Of a stretch of DNA of 41,380 nucleotides, positions 17,133 to 24,025 are shown in pieces. Numbering within the stretch: position 1 is the first letter of the stretch; each line of letters begins with the position of its first letter. The stretch comes from JAHEEL01 sp964195545. Its GTDB lineage: Bacteria > Actinomycetota > Acidimicrobiia > Spongiisociales > UBA5794. The stretch covers positions 1 to 41,380 of the forward strand of contig CAXMQQ010000014.1 in the NCBI GenBank assembly GCA_964195545.1, given 5' to 3'. The position numbers and the translations under genes were made by a program. The notes under the pieces are model-generated. The model did not search any database. It saw nothing but the letters and a program-made list of their open reading frames with translations, and was not told the DNA's origin.

Positions 17133-18440
17133 TCAGACCGGTAGTCGCTCCGTCAGGTAGCCGACCAGGCTCTCGATCGGGACCCGGTCTTGCTCCATCG
17201 TGTCGCGGTCCCGGATCGTCACCTGATCGTCATCGAGGGTGTCGAAGTCGATCGTCACGGCATAGGGCGTGCCGATCTCGTCCTGTCTGCGGTAGCGGCG
17301 GCCGATCGACTGGGTGACGTCCACCTCGATCATCCAGCGACTCCGAAGGAGATCGGCGACACGATCGGTCACTTCGACGAGATCATCCTTCTTCGACAGC
17401 GGCAGCACTGCTACCTTGATGGGTGAGAGCCGAGGGTCGAGCTTGAGGACGGTGCGCTTCTCGCCGCGCACCTCTTCTTCGTGATAGGCGTCGATGAGGA
17501 ACGCGAACGTCGTACGCGTCGCCCCTGCTGCTGGTTCGATGACATAGGGGAAGAACCGTTCGTTCGTGGCGGGATCGAAGTAGGTCAGGTCCTCGCCCGA
17601 GTACTCGGCGTGGGCCTTGAGATCGAAGTCGGTCCTGTTCGCGATGCCCTCGAGTTCATCCCATCCCCAAGGGAACCGATAGTCGACGTCGAACGTGGCA
17701 GCCGCGTAGTGCGAGAGTTCGTCGTCATCATGCTCGCGGAACTGGAGGTTCTCTCCGGTCATCCCTAGATCGGTGTACCAGTTCCTACGCTCGTCAACCC
17801 AGTAGCGGAACCACTCGTCGCCGTCGTCGGGGTGGCAGAAGAACTCCATCTCCATCTGCTCGAACTCCCGGGTGCGGAATACGAATTGTCCCGGCGTGAT
17901 CTCGTTCCTGAACGACTTGCCAACCTGGGCGATGCCGAACGGAAGGCGCTTGCGGGCCGTGCGCCGGACGTTCTCGAAGTTGATGAAGATGCCCTGCGCC
18001 GTCTCCGGACGGAGGTAGACGGCGTTGTCCGCGCTCTCGACGGGGCCCATGTGCGTGCGGAACATGAGGTTGAACTCGCGAGGATCGGTGAACGAGTTCT
18101 TGGAACCGCATGTCGGGCACTGGTCCGGATTCTCGAGTTTGTCGAGACGGTGTCGATTGTGGCACTCGCGACATTCCACGAGCGGATCGGAGAACGAGGC
18201 AACGTGGCCTGAAGCGACCCAGACTTTCGGTGACTGGATGACGGCGCTGTCGATACCGACGATATCGTCACGCATCTGCACCATCGAACGCCACCACTGC
18301 GCTTTGACGTTGCGCAGCAGTTCGACGCCGAGAGGCCCGTAGTCGTATGCCGAGCGGATCCCTCCGTAGATCTCGGACGATTGGAAGACGAAGCCTCGCT
18401 TCTTGGCAAGATTGACGATCGTGTCGAAATCGGCGGGCAT
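17133..18440 (-). CDS. glyS: Glycyl-tRNA synthetase (class II, alpha2 type)
   Basis: This enzyme charges tRNA-Gly. The 435-residue protein has the class II core: motif 2 region RFEQMEMEFFCHPDD-like (TREFEQMEMEFFCHP), the glycine-binding stretch RPETAQGIFINF and a C-terminal anticodon-binding domain (SPIKVAVLPLSKKDDL onward). A zinc-ribbon-like insertion has the cysteines CRECHNRH and CPTCGSK. I chose the ATG at 18440 (MPADFDTIVNLAKKRGF), preceded by GAGAGG. A longer frame up to 18611 would add 57 low-quality residues crossing the heptamer repeat and the ygeX start. It is convergent with the hypothetical gene and divergent from ygeX. Confidence 0.95.
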   Translation of the reverse strand: MPADFDTIVNLAKKRGFVFQSSEIYGGIRSAYDYGPLGVELLRNVKAQWWRSMVQMRDDIVGIDSAVIQSPKVWVASGHVASFSDPLVECRECHNRHRLDKLENPDQCPTCGSKNSFTDPREFNLMFRTHMGPVESADNAVYLRPETAQGIFINFENVRRTARKRLPFGIAQVGKSFRNEITPGQFVFRTREFEQMEMEFFCHPDDGDEWFRYWVDERRNWYTDLGMTGENLQFREHDDDELSHYAAATFDVDYRFPWGWDELEGIANRTDFDLKAHAEYSGEDLTYFDPATNERFFPYVIEPAAGATRTTFAFLIDAYHEEEVRGEKRTVLKLDPRLSPIKVAVLPLSKKDDLVEVTDRVADLLRSRWMIEVDVTQSIGRRYRRQDEIGTPYAVTIDFDTLDDDQVTIRDRDTMEQDRVPIESLVGYLTERLPV

Positions 18441-18476
18441 GAACCTCTCGCAGTGGGTGGGTGATTGGATAGTAGT

Positions 18477-18504
18477 GAGACATGAGATATGAGACATGAG
18501 ACGA
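18477..18504. repeat. Heptamer tandem repeat between glyS and ygeX
   Basis: Four back-to-back 7-bp units lie in the 125-nt divergent intergenic region: GAGACAT, then GAGATAT, GAGACAT again and a final GAGACGA. On the minus strand the units read RTCTCAY, the same consensus as at the lepA and leuS loci. No gene overlaps it if glyS starts at 18440 and ygeX at 18566. Confidence 0.85.
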
Positions 18505-18565
18505 GCAGATGCGGGATCGATGGCGGGCTCGACCGGATACTCGATCTGGCGATACAGTGGTGGGT

Positions 18566-19816
18566 ATGGATTCTGTACGACCGATCGAGTGGGTCGAGAA
18601 CCCCAGAGCAAGGACCATCGCCACGAGCGAGGCCGTCGACAACAACTTCCCGCGTGGGATCTTCGAACAGACGAGGAGCTTCCACCGACAGATACCCGGA
18701 TACCAGATCAGTCCGTTGAGGAACCTCTCCAACCTGGCGGCGATGATCGGCGTCGGGGGAATCTGGGTCAAAGATGAATCAGTTCGCCTGAGCCTGAATT
18801 CGTTCAAGGTGCTCGGTGGATCGTTCGCCATCTACCGCTTCATCAAGAATCAGTTGGGCCTCGAGGGAAAGGACCTCTCGTTCGGTCAGCTGATTTCCGA
18901 TGAGACTCGAGCAAAGCTCGGGGACCTCACCTTCGCTACGGCAACGGACGGGAACCATGGGCGCGGTGTCGCATGGGCAGCGGACAAGCTGAACTGCAAG
19001 GCGGTCATCTACGTGCACCAGGACACGTCGCAGGCACGCATCAATGCGATCGCCGGCTATGGAGCAGACGTGCGTGTGGTCGGCGGAACCTATGACGACG
19101 CCGTGAGACAAGCCAGCGTCGACGCCGAAGAGAACGGATGGCAGGTCATCTCCGACACGTCGTGGGAGGGATATGAGGACATCCCCAAGTGGGTGATGCA
19201 GGGATACACGACGATGCTCTCCGAGGCCCAGGAGCAACTCGCCGGCCAGGGCATGGTCAAACCAACGCACGTCTTCGTCCAGGGCGGTGTCGGGGCGCTG
19301 GCGGCCGCCACCGTCGGGTTCTACGCATCGCGATTCGGCCAGAATCGGCCGACCACTGTCGTGGTCGAACCCTCCACCGCCGAGTGTCTCCTCGAATCTG
19401 CTCGCGTCGGTGACGGACAGCCACATGCCGTCGGAGGCGATCTCCAAACGATCATGGCCGGCCTCGCGTGTGGTGAACCCAGTCCGATCGCATGGGGAGT
19501 CCTGTGGGATTGCGTCGATGCCTTCCTTGCCTGCCCCGACTACGTCGCCGCCAAGGGCATGCGCGTGTATGCAACGCCTCTCGCCGGAGACCCGTTCGTC
19601 GTGTCTGGCGAATCCGGAGCGGTCACATTGGGTGCGCTCATGTTCGTTACGGAATACCCGCAGTTCGCTGAGATCAAGGAATACCTGGGTCTCGGACCGG
19701 ACTCCCAGGTGCTGCTGATCAACTCAGAGGGCAACACAGATCCGGACGATTTTCGCCGCGTCGTATGGGAAGGGGCCAACTCCATTCCCCCGGAGTACCG
19801 CTGGGCCACGACCTAG
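18566..19816 (+). CDS. ygeX: Diaminopropionate ammonia-lyase (YgeX-like, PLP enzyme)
   Basis: This enzyme cleaves 2,3-diaminopropionate to pyruvate and two ammonia, a late step in the urate-degradation cluster. The 416-residue fold-type II PLP protein matches E. coli YgeX throughout: PLP lysine in LNSFKVLGG (K81), TATDGNHGRGVAWAA (~126-140), WEGYEDIPKWVMQGY, IMAGLACGEPSPIAW, SGESGAVTLG and NSEGNTDPDDFRRVVWEG. I chose the ATG at 18566 (MDSVRPIEW) because an upstream ATG (18509) adds 19 Arg-rich residues. The ribosome-binding site is weak (GGTGGG). It is divergent from glyS and convergent with uppS, so it is apart from ssnA/ygfK but only 2.8 kb from them. No copy of the 17-bp operator lies upstream. 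Confidence 0.9.
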   Translation: MDSVRPIEWVENPRARTIATSEAVDNNFPRGIFEQTRSFHRQIPGYQISPLRNLSNLAAMIGVGGIWVKDESVRLSLNSFKVLGGSFAIYRFIKNQLGLEGKDLSFGQLISDETRAKLGDLTFATATDGNHGRGVAWAADKLNCKAVIYVHQDTSQARINAIAGYGADVRVVGGTYDDAVRQASVDAEENGWQVISDTSWEGYEDIPKWVMQGYTTMLSEAQEQLAGQGMVKPTHVFVQGGVGALAAATVGFYASRFGQNRPTTVVVEPSTAECLLESARVGDGQPHAVGGDLQTIMAGLACGEPSPIAWGVLWDCVDAFLACPDYVAAKGMRVYATPLAGDPFVVSGESGAVTLGALMFVTEYPQFAEIKEYLGLGPDSQVLLINSEGNTDPDDFRRVVWEGANSIPPEYRWATT

Positions 19817-19905
19817 AGCCGCCTAAGCCCGAGTCATAGCCGACCCTCCGCAGACGGGTTCTCTTCCCTCCCCTCAACCCAGATCCCCGGTTTCCCGGGT
19901 TCTCT

Positions 19906-20694
19906 TCATCCCCCCTCAGGGGGAGGAAGAAGACGGTCGGGGTGTTCGGGGATACCGTCTATGGCTCCGCCATATCTGCGTTTACGGTCTTGATACTCGG
20001 CGATGCACCTGGCGAGCTCCTGCTGGTCGAAGTCGGGCCAGAGAACCGGCGTGAAGACATATTCGGCATAGGCGGCCTCCCAGAGGAGGTAGTTCGAGGT
20101 GCGCTGTTCCCCCGATGTGCGGATGACGAGATCGGGATCAGGCATCTCGGGACAGTAGAGACGCTCCGCGAGCGAACTCTCGTTCACGTCGGCGGGAATC
20201 AGTGTTCCCGCTGCGACCTCCTCAGCGATCCGACGGGCCGCTGCGGCGATCTCCGTCCGGCCGCCGTAGTTGAAGGCGTAGACCATGTTGAGCTTGGTGT
20301 TCCCGGCGGTCTGATCCTCAGCGATCCTCATGCGCTCCAGCACGGCCGAGGGGATGCGCTCATCTTCGTGATCGCCGATGAAGATGACCCTGACACCCAG
20401 TTCGTCGAGCTCGTCTCGCCGACGTTCCAGAAGGTCGACGTTGAACTCCATCAGGAATGCCACCTCGTCGGAATCTCGCCCCCAGTTCTCGGTGGAAAAC
20501 GTGTAGACGGTGAGCCATTCGATTCCGAGATCAAGCGCGCCGTGGACGATGTCGAAGAGGGCCGGTTCCCCCCGGGCGTGCCCGGCTGTTCGGTGGAGTC
20601 CTCGGGCGTTCGCCCACCGGCCGTTGCCGTCCATGATGATCGCAACGTGGGCGGGGATCCGGTCCGGATCGAGAAGTGTCGATAGATCAGCCAT
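19906..20694 (-). CDS. uppS: Undecaprenyl diphosphate synthase (cis-prenyltransferase)
   Basis: This enzyme condenses isopentenyl units to make the undecaprenyl carrier for cell-wall synthesis. The 262-residue protein has the catalytic IIMDGNGRWA motif (Asp22), LTVYTFSTENWGR, and the C-terminal signature RTSGEQRTSNYLLWEAAYAE. Length is normal for the family. The ATG at 20694 overlaps the end of recO by 8 nt, so it is co-transcribed with recO. The Pro/Gly-rich tail (PPPEGG) is encoded by a CCCCC...GGGGG sequence that could also fold as a hairpin at the gene's 3' end. Confidence 0.95.
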   Translation of the reverse strand: MADLSTLLDPDRIPAHVAIIMDGNGRWANARGLHRTAGHARGEPALFDIVHGALDLGIEWLTVYTFSTENWGRDSDEVAFLMEFNVDLLERRRDELDELGVRVIFIGDHEDERIPSAVLERMRIAEDQTAGNTKLNMVYAFNYGGRTEIAAAARRIAEEVAAGTLIPADVNESSLAERLYCPEMPDPDLVIRTSGEQRTSNYLLWEAAYAEYVFTPVLWPDFDQQELARCIAEYQDRKRRYGGAIDGIPEHPDRLLPPPEGG

Positions 20695-21406
20695 CGATCA
20701 ACGCCATCGAATTGAGCTTCCGTTCGAGGTGGTACTCCATGAACCGACGGGATATCCCCATCGCCTCCCGACTCATCGCAAGATCGGGGTCCGGAAGCGC
20801 TGAGACGTCGGCGCCGGCCAAGACCGCCAGATACTCGATCACGCCCGATCGGAGGGCGTATGACCCGGGCGTCCGACACCGATCGCAGAGAACACCTCCG
20901 GCCGCGAAACTGAACCGTGTGAGCCCTTCCCTGGTTCCACATCCGGCGCAGTGGCTGAGCGCAGGGGCGACCCCGACGATCTCTGCCGCCTTGAGAAGGT
21001 AGGTGGTGACGAGATCGGGATGGGGATCCGGGCCATCGAGGGCTCGGAGACCGCGCTGGAGCAGGAGGAACAGGCGTCTGGCCGGTTCGTCCTCCTGGGC
21101 GACGATATCTGCGATCTCGATCATCGTTCCTGCAGCGACGACGCTGTCAAGGTTCTCACGGAGTTTCGGGAAGGCCTCGATGATCGACACCTGTGTGATC
21201 ATGTCGAGGTTCTTCCCCTCATAGAGCACGAGATCCACGTGGGTGAGCGTCTCGAGGCGACCGCCGAATCGGCTCTTCGTCTTCCGGAGGCCCTTGGCGA
21301 CCGTGCGCATCTTGCCCCGATTTGGGCTGAGCAGGATGATGACCTTGTCGGCCTCGCCGAACGAGTACGACCGAAGCACGATCCCCTGATCGTTGTAGAG
21401 AGGCAT
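20687..21406 (-). CDS. recO: DNA repair protein RecO
   Basis: RecO anneals single-stranded DNA and helps load RecA in the RecFOR pathway. The 239-residue protein has an N-terminal OB fold (GIVLRSYSFGEADKVIILLS, VAKGLRKTKSRFGG) and a C-terminal helical part with a four-cysteine zinc site (CAGCG near 150 and CDRC near 175). I start it at ATG 21406 (MPLYNDQGIVLRSY), the normal RecO N-terminus. The frame stays open to 21496, but that extension is translated heptamer repeat. The recO-uppS pair is common in actinobacteria. Confidence 0.93.
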   Translation of the reverse strand: MPLYNDQGIVLRSYSFGEADKVIILLSPNRGKMRTVAKGLRKTKSRFGGRLETLTHVDLVLYEGKNLDMITQVSIIEAFPKLRENLDSVVAAGTMIEIADIVAQEDEPARRLFLLLQRGLRALDGPDPHPDLVTTYLLKAAEIVGVAPALSHCAGCGTREGLTRFSFAAGGVLCDRCRTPGSYALRSGVIEYLAVLAGADVSALPDPDLAMSREAMGISRRFMEYHLERKLNSMALIDG

Positions 21407-21416
21407 GGGCGAGAGC

Positions 21417-21451
21417 GTACTCCGTAGACCGTATTCCGTAGTCCGTATCCG
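21417..21451. repeat. Heptamer tandem repeat upstream of recO
   Basis: Five contiguous 7-bp units with consensus GTANNCC lie 10 nt upstream of the recO start; examples are GTACTCC, GTAGACC and GTAGTCC. An inverted partner block lies at 21495-21515. It falls wholly between recO and era and would be in the recO leader. Confidence 0.85.
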
Positions 21452-21494
21452 ACCACGGAGGAGATGCAAAGTGACGGAGACGAGGTCTTCGCCC

Positions 21495-21515
21495 ATACGG
21501 AGTACGGACTACACC
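21495..21515. repeat. Inverted heptamer block between recO and era
   Basis: Three 7-bp units (ATACGGA, GTACGGA and CTACACC) are, in reverse complement, circular permutations of the GTANTCC words at 21417-21451. The pair flanks about 43 nt and could form an imperfect hairpin between era's stop and recO's start. Confidence 0.7.
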
Positions 21516-21528
21516 CGGCGAAGCTGGG

Positions 21529-22404
21529 TTAGAATCCCAATCGGTCCAGGGTGTCGTCTCTGCGCTGCCAGTCCTTCTCCACTTTGGCCCTAAGGTCGAG
21601 GTAGACGGGGACGCCGAAGAGGCGTTCGAGTTCCGCTCGGGCTTCTGCGCCAACGGTCTTGATCAGTGCCCCGCCCTTTCCGATGACCATGCCCTTCTGG
21701 GACTGCCGCTCGATGTACACCGTTGCGGGGATGTACAGAACACCGTTGTCCCGCTCCTCGATGTCACCGACCACGACGGCAAGCGAGTGCGGCAGCTCTT
21801 CTCGAAGACGTGACAGGTACTTCTCTCGCACGAGTTCTCCGGCCAAGAGTTGGTCTGGCTGGTCGCTGTGCATGTGCGGGGGAAAGAAGAACGGGCCCTC
21901 CGGCATCAAGCCCTCGAGTACGCTCCGCAACGCCTCGAGCCCCGCCCCTTTGAGCGCCGAGATCGGTACATACGCCGCGAAGTCCCACTCTCCTGCCCGG
22001 GCAAGTTGGCCGAGAACTTCGTCGTTCGACGCTTGATCGGTCTTGTTCACTGCCACGATGACGGGTGCGCCCGACTCGAGGAGTCGCGCGGCGATCAGCT
22101 TGTCACCGGGCCCGATCGGTTGGCCGGCATCGATCAGGAACAGCACCGCGTCGGCTTCCGCTATGGAGCCGTAGACGAGCTTGTTCAACCGCTCGCCCAG
22201 GACGTTGCGGGGCTTGTGGAGGCCCGGCGTGTCGACGAGCACCAACTGGACTTCTTCATTGGTAGCGACGCCGCGGATGGTGTTGCGAGTGGTCTGGGGC
22301 CGGGGCGATGTGATCGCCACCTTCTCACCGACGAGGGCGTTGACCAGCGTCGACTTTCCTACGTTCGGCCGCCCTACGACCGAGATGAATCCGGATTTCG
22401 TCAT
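21529..22404 (-). CDS. era: GTPase Era
   Basis: Era is an essential GTPase that chaperones 16S rRNA 3'-end maturation and 30S assembly. The 291-residue protein has G1 GRPNVGKST (~11-19), G3 DTPGLH, G4 NKTD and G5 SALKG, then a KH domain with the RNA-binding GKGGALIKTVG loop (~245). The ATG at 22404 overlaps the stop of the CBS/CorC gene (ATGA). A longer frame to 22545 has a low-complexity N-terminus and is rejected. It is the last gene of a tightly coupled five-gene chain starting at phoH. Confidence 0.96.
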   Translation of the reverse strand: MTKSGFISVVGRPNVGKSTLVNALVGEKVAITSPRPQTTRNTIRGVATNEEVQLVLVDTPGLHKPRNVLGERLNKLVYGSIAEADAVLFLIDAGQPIGPGDKLIAARLLESGAPVIVAVNKTDQASNDEVLGQLARAGEWDFAAYVPISALKGAGLEALRSVLEGLMPEGPFFFPPHMHSDQPDQLLAGELVREKYLSRLREELPHSLAVVVGDIEERDNGVLYIPATVYIERQSQKGMVIGKGGALIKTVGAEARAELERLFGVPVYLDLRAKVEKDWQRRDDTLDRLGF

Positions 22405-23564
22405 TGTTTCGCCACCCTGACTCGTGCCACCCTCCGACCTTGCACGTCCTCTGTCGTCAGGACGAGATCGTTGTACTCGAACGATTCCCCGACGGCGGGG
22501 ACACGCCCCGCAAGCCCCAGGACGAGTCCACCGACGGTATCCCACTCTTCATCGGGGAACGCGATGCCCAGCACGCCCGAGAGATCATCTACATCAAGGC
22601 GCGCATCGACGAGGTACGCCCCCGACTCAAGCGGCACCATCATGGGTTCCTCGTCGTCGTATTCGTCGACGATCTCTCCCACGATCTCTTCGAGGAGATC
22701 TTCGATCGAGACGACTCCCGCCGTACCTCCGAACTCGTCCACGACGATGGCAAGGTGCTTCTGCTTCGCCTGCATCTCGCGGAGCAATTCCGAGATCGCC
22801 TTCGTCTCTGGTACGAAGTAGGCCTCGTGGGCAAGGTCCCGCGCCGGCCTGGACGGCGCTTCCTCGTCGTAGAGGGTGAGAAGGTCCCTGGCGTAGAGCA
22901 GGCCGACGATGTCATCCACGTTCTCTCCGGTGAGCGGGATCCTCGAGCGGCCTTCCTCGAGCACGAGATCCACCGCATCATCAGTTGATGAGGCGGCGGG
23001 AAGTGTCACCATGTCGGTACGTGGGACCATCACCTCGCGCACGATCGTGTCGCCAAACTCGATGATCGACGAGATGAGTTCGCGCTCTTCGCGGTCGTCC
23101 TCTTCGTCCTCGTCGGCTTCGTCCTCGTCGTCATCCGACACGAGATCGTTCGCGGCGTCACCGATCCGTATCGCAACCCGGAGCATTCGCGAGAAGCGGT
23201 AGGCGAAGGAGCGAGAACGGGATCGCCCGATGGTTCTCGGTATCAGATCGGACAGGAGAACGATCAGCAATGTCATCGCAATGAATGCGAGACCGAGTTG
23301 CCACCCGGAGAGGATCCGTTCCATCGCCCAACTCGCGGGAATCACCGCCAGGATCAGCAACGTGGTAACGACCGTGCCGAGCGCAGGCTGGATCCGATTC
23401 CGCTCCTCGAGAAGCGTCGCAACGACTGCCGCCCTCTGGTCTCCCTCGCCGGCGTCGCGGAGCGCGTCTGCTCGTGAGGTTCGCACCAGCGTTGCACCCG
23501 CTGCGCGAAGGATCGCTGTCAGGAGGACGAGCACTGCCGAGAAGGCGAACGCTGTGGCGATCAC
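22401..23564 (-). CDS. CNNM/CBS-domain CorC_HlyC family protein (magnesium/cobalt efflux type)
   Basis: This probable membrane protein of 387 residues has an N-terminal CNNM-like transmembrane region (about three helices within ~1-115). An unusually acidic linker follows (SDDDEDEADEDEEDDREE, ~143-160), then two CBS domains (~175-305; VPRTDMVTLPA, VVDEFGGTAGVVSIEDLLEEIVG) and a C-terminal CorC_HlyC domain (~320-387). Relatives are linked to Mg2+ efflux or resistance. The start is GTG at 23564, overlapping the ybeY stop by 4 nt. The ybeY-corC-era order is typical of actinobacteria. Confidence 0.9.
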   Translation of the reverse strand: MIATAFAFSAVLVLLTAILRAAGATLVRTSRADALRDAGEGDQRAAVVATLLEERNRIQPALGTVVTTLLILAVIPASWAMERILSGWQLGLAFIAMTLLIVLLSDLIPRTIGRSRSRSFAYRFSRMLRVAIRIGDAANDLVSDDDEDEADEDEEDDREERELISSIIEFGDTIVREVMVPRTDMVTLPAASSTDDAVDLVLEEGRSRIPLTGENVDDIVGLLYARDLLTLYDEEAPSRPARDLAHEAYFVPETKAISELLREMQAKQKHLAIVVDEFGGTAGVVSIEDLLEEIVGEIVDEYDDEEPMMVPLESGAYLVDARLDVDDLSGVLGIAFPDEEWDTVGGLVLGLAGRVPAVGESFEYNDLVLTTEDVQGRRVARVRVAKQ

Positions 23565-24025
23565 GGCCTCACTCTACCGACGAGAGACAGGAGTTCGCTC
23601 TCCCGCGCCTCCATCCGGGTCGCTTCGTCCTCGATCTCATGGTCCCATCCGAGGAGATGCAGCAGGCCGTGGACAACCATCAAAGAGAGTTCTTCCCCGA
23701 ACGGTACCCCGTGTCTCTCTGCATTGACGCGCACGACCGATGGCGCGATGAACACATCGCCGAGTTCGATCGGCGGACCACCGGGCGCCCGCTTTGGCGG
23801 CACCCCAGGGGACGAGGATTCGATCGGGAACGAGAGGACGTCGGTGGGTCCACTCTTCCCCATGTGCGCCTCGTTGAGTTCCGCCATCTGAATCTCATCG
23901 ATCAGAACGAGGGACACGCCGGTCTCCGATTCGAGACCTTCCTGGTCGAGCACGAGTTCAGCGAGGCGAAGCAACTCGTCGGTGACGATCGGTTCATCCT
24001 GTTCATCGGCGAAGAGGACGTTCAC
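23561..24025 (-). CDS. ybeY: Endoribonuclease YbeY
   Basis: YbeY is a zinc-dependent RNase in rRNA maturation and 70S quality control. The 154-residue protein has the diagnostic H-x3-H-x5-H metal site (HGLLHLLGWDH, ~118-128) and the preceding strand block TDVLSFPIE. A Pro-rich insert (SSSPGVPPKRAPGGPP) sits between the strand and GDVFIAP. The start is GTG at 24025, overlapping the HD-phosphohydrolase stop; its own stop overlaps the next start. Confidence 0.94.
   Translation of the reverse strand: MNVLFADEQDEPIVTDELLRLAELVLDQEGLESETGVSLVLIDEIQMAELNEAHMGKSGPTDVLSFPIESSSPGVPPKRAPGGPPIELGDVFIAPSVVRVNAERHGVPFGEELSLMVVHGLLHLLGWDHEIEDEATRMEARESELLSLVGRVRP

Noticed and set aside
18477..18504. CRISPR array
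   Set aside because: The heptamer arrays lack 23-40 bp direct repeats separated by unique spacers, and no cas gene is present.
18441..18611. N-terminal extension of glyS from 18611
   Set aside because: The extra 57 residues cross the heptamer repeat and the ygeX start and have no similarity to GlyRS; GAGAGG precedes the ATG at 18440.
19888..19925. Terminator with CCCCC...GGGGG after ygeX
   Set aside because: The stem coincides with the PPPEGG-coding end of uppS, so it may be a coding coincidence; no T tract on the ygeX strand.
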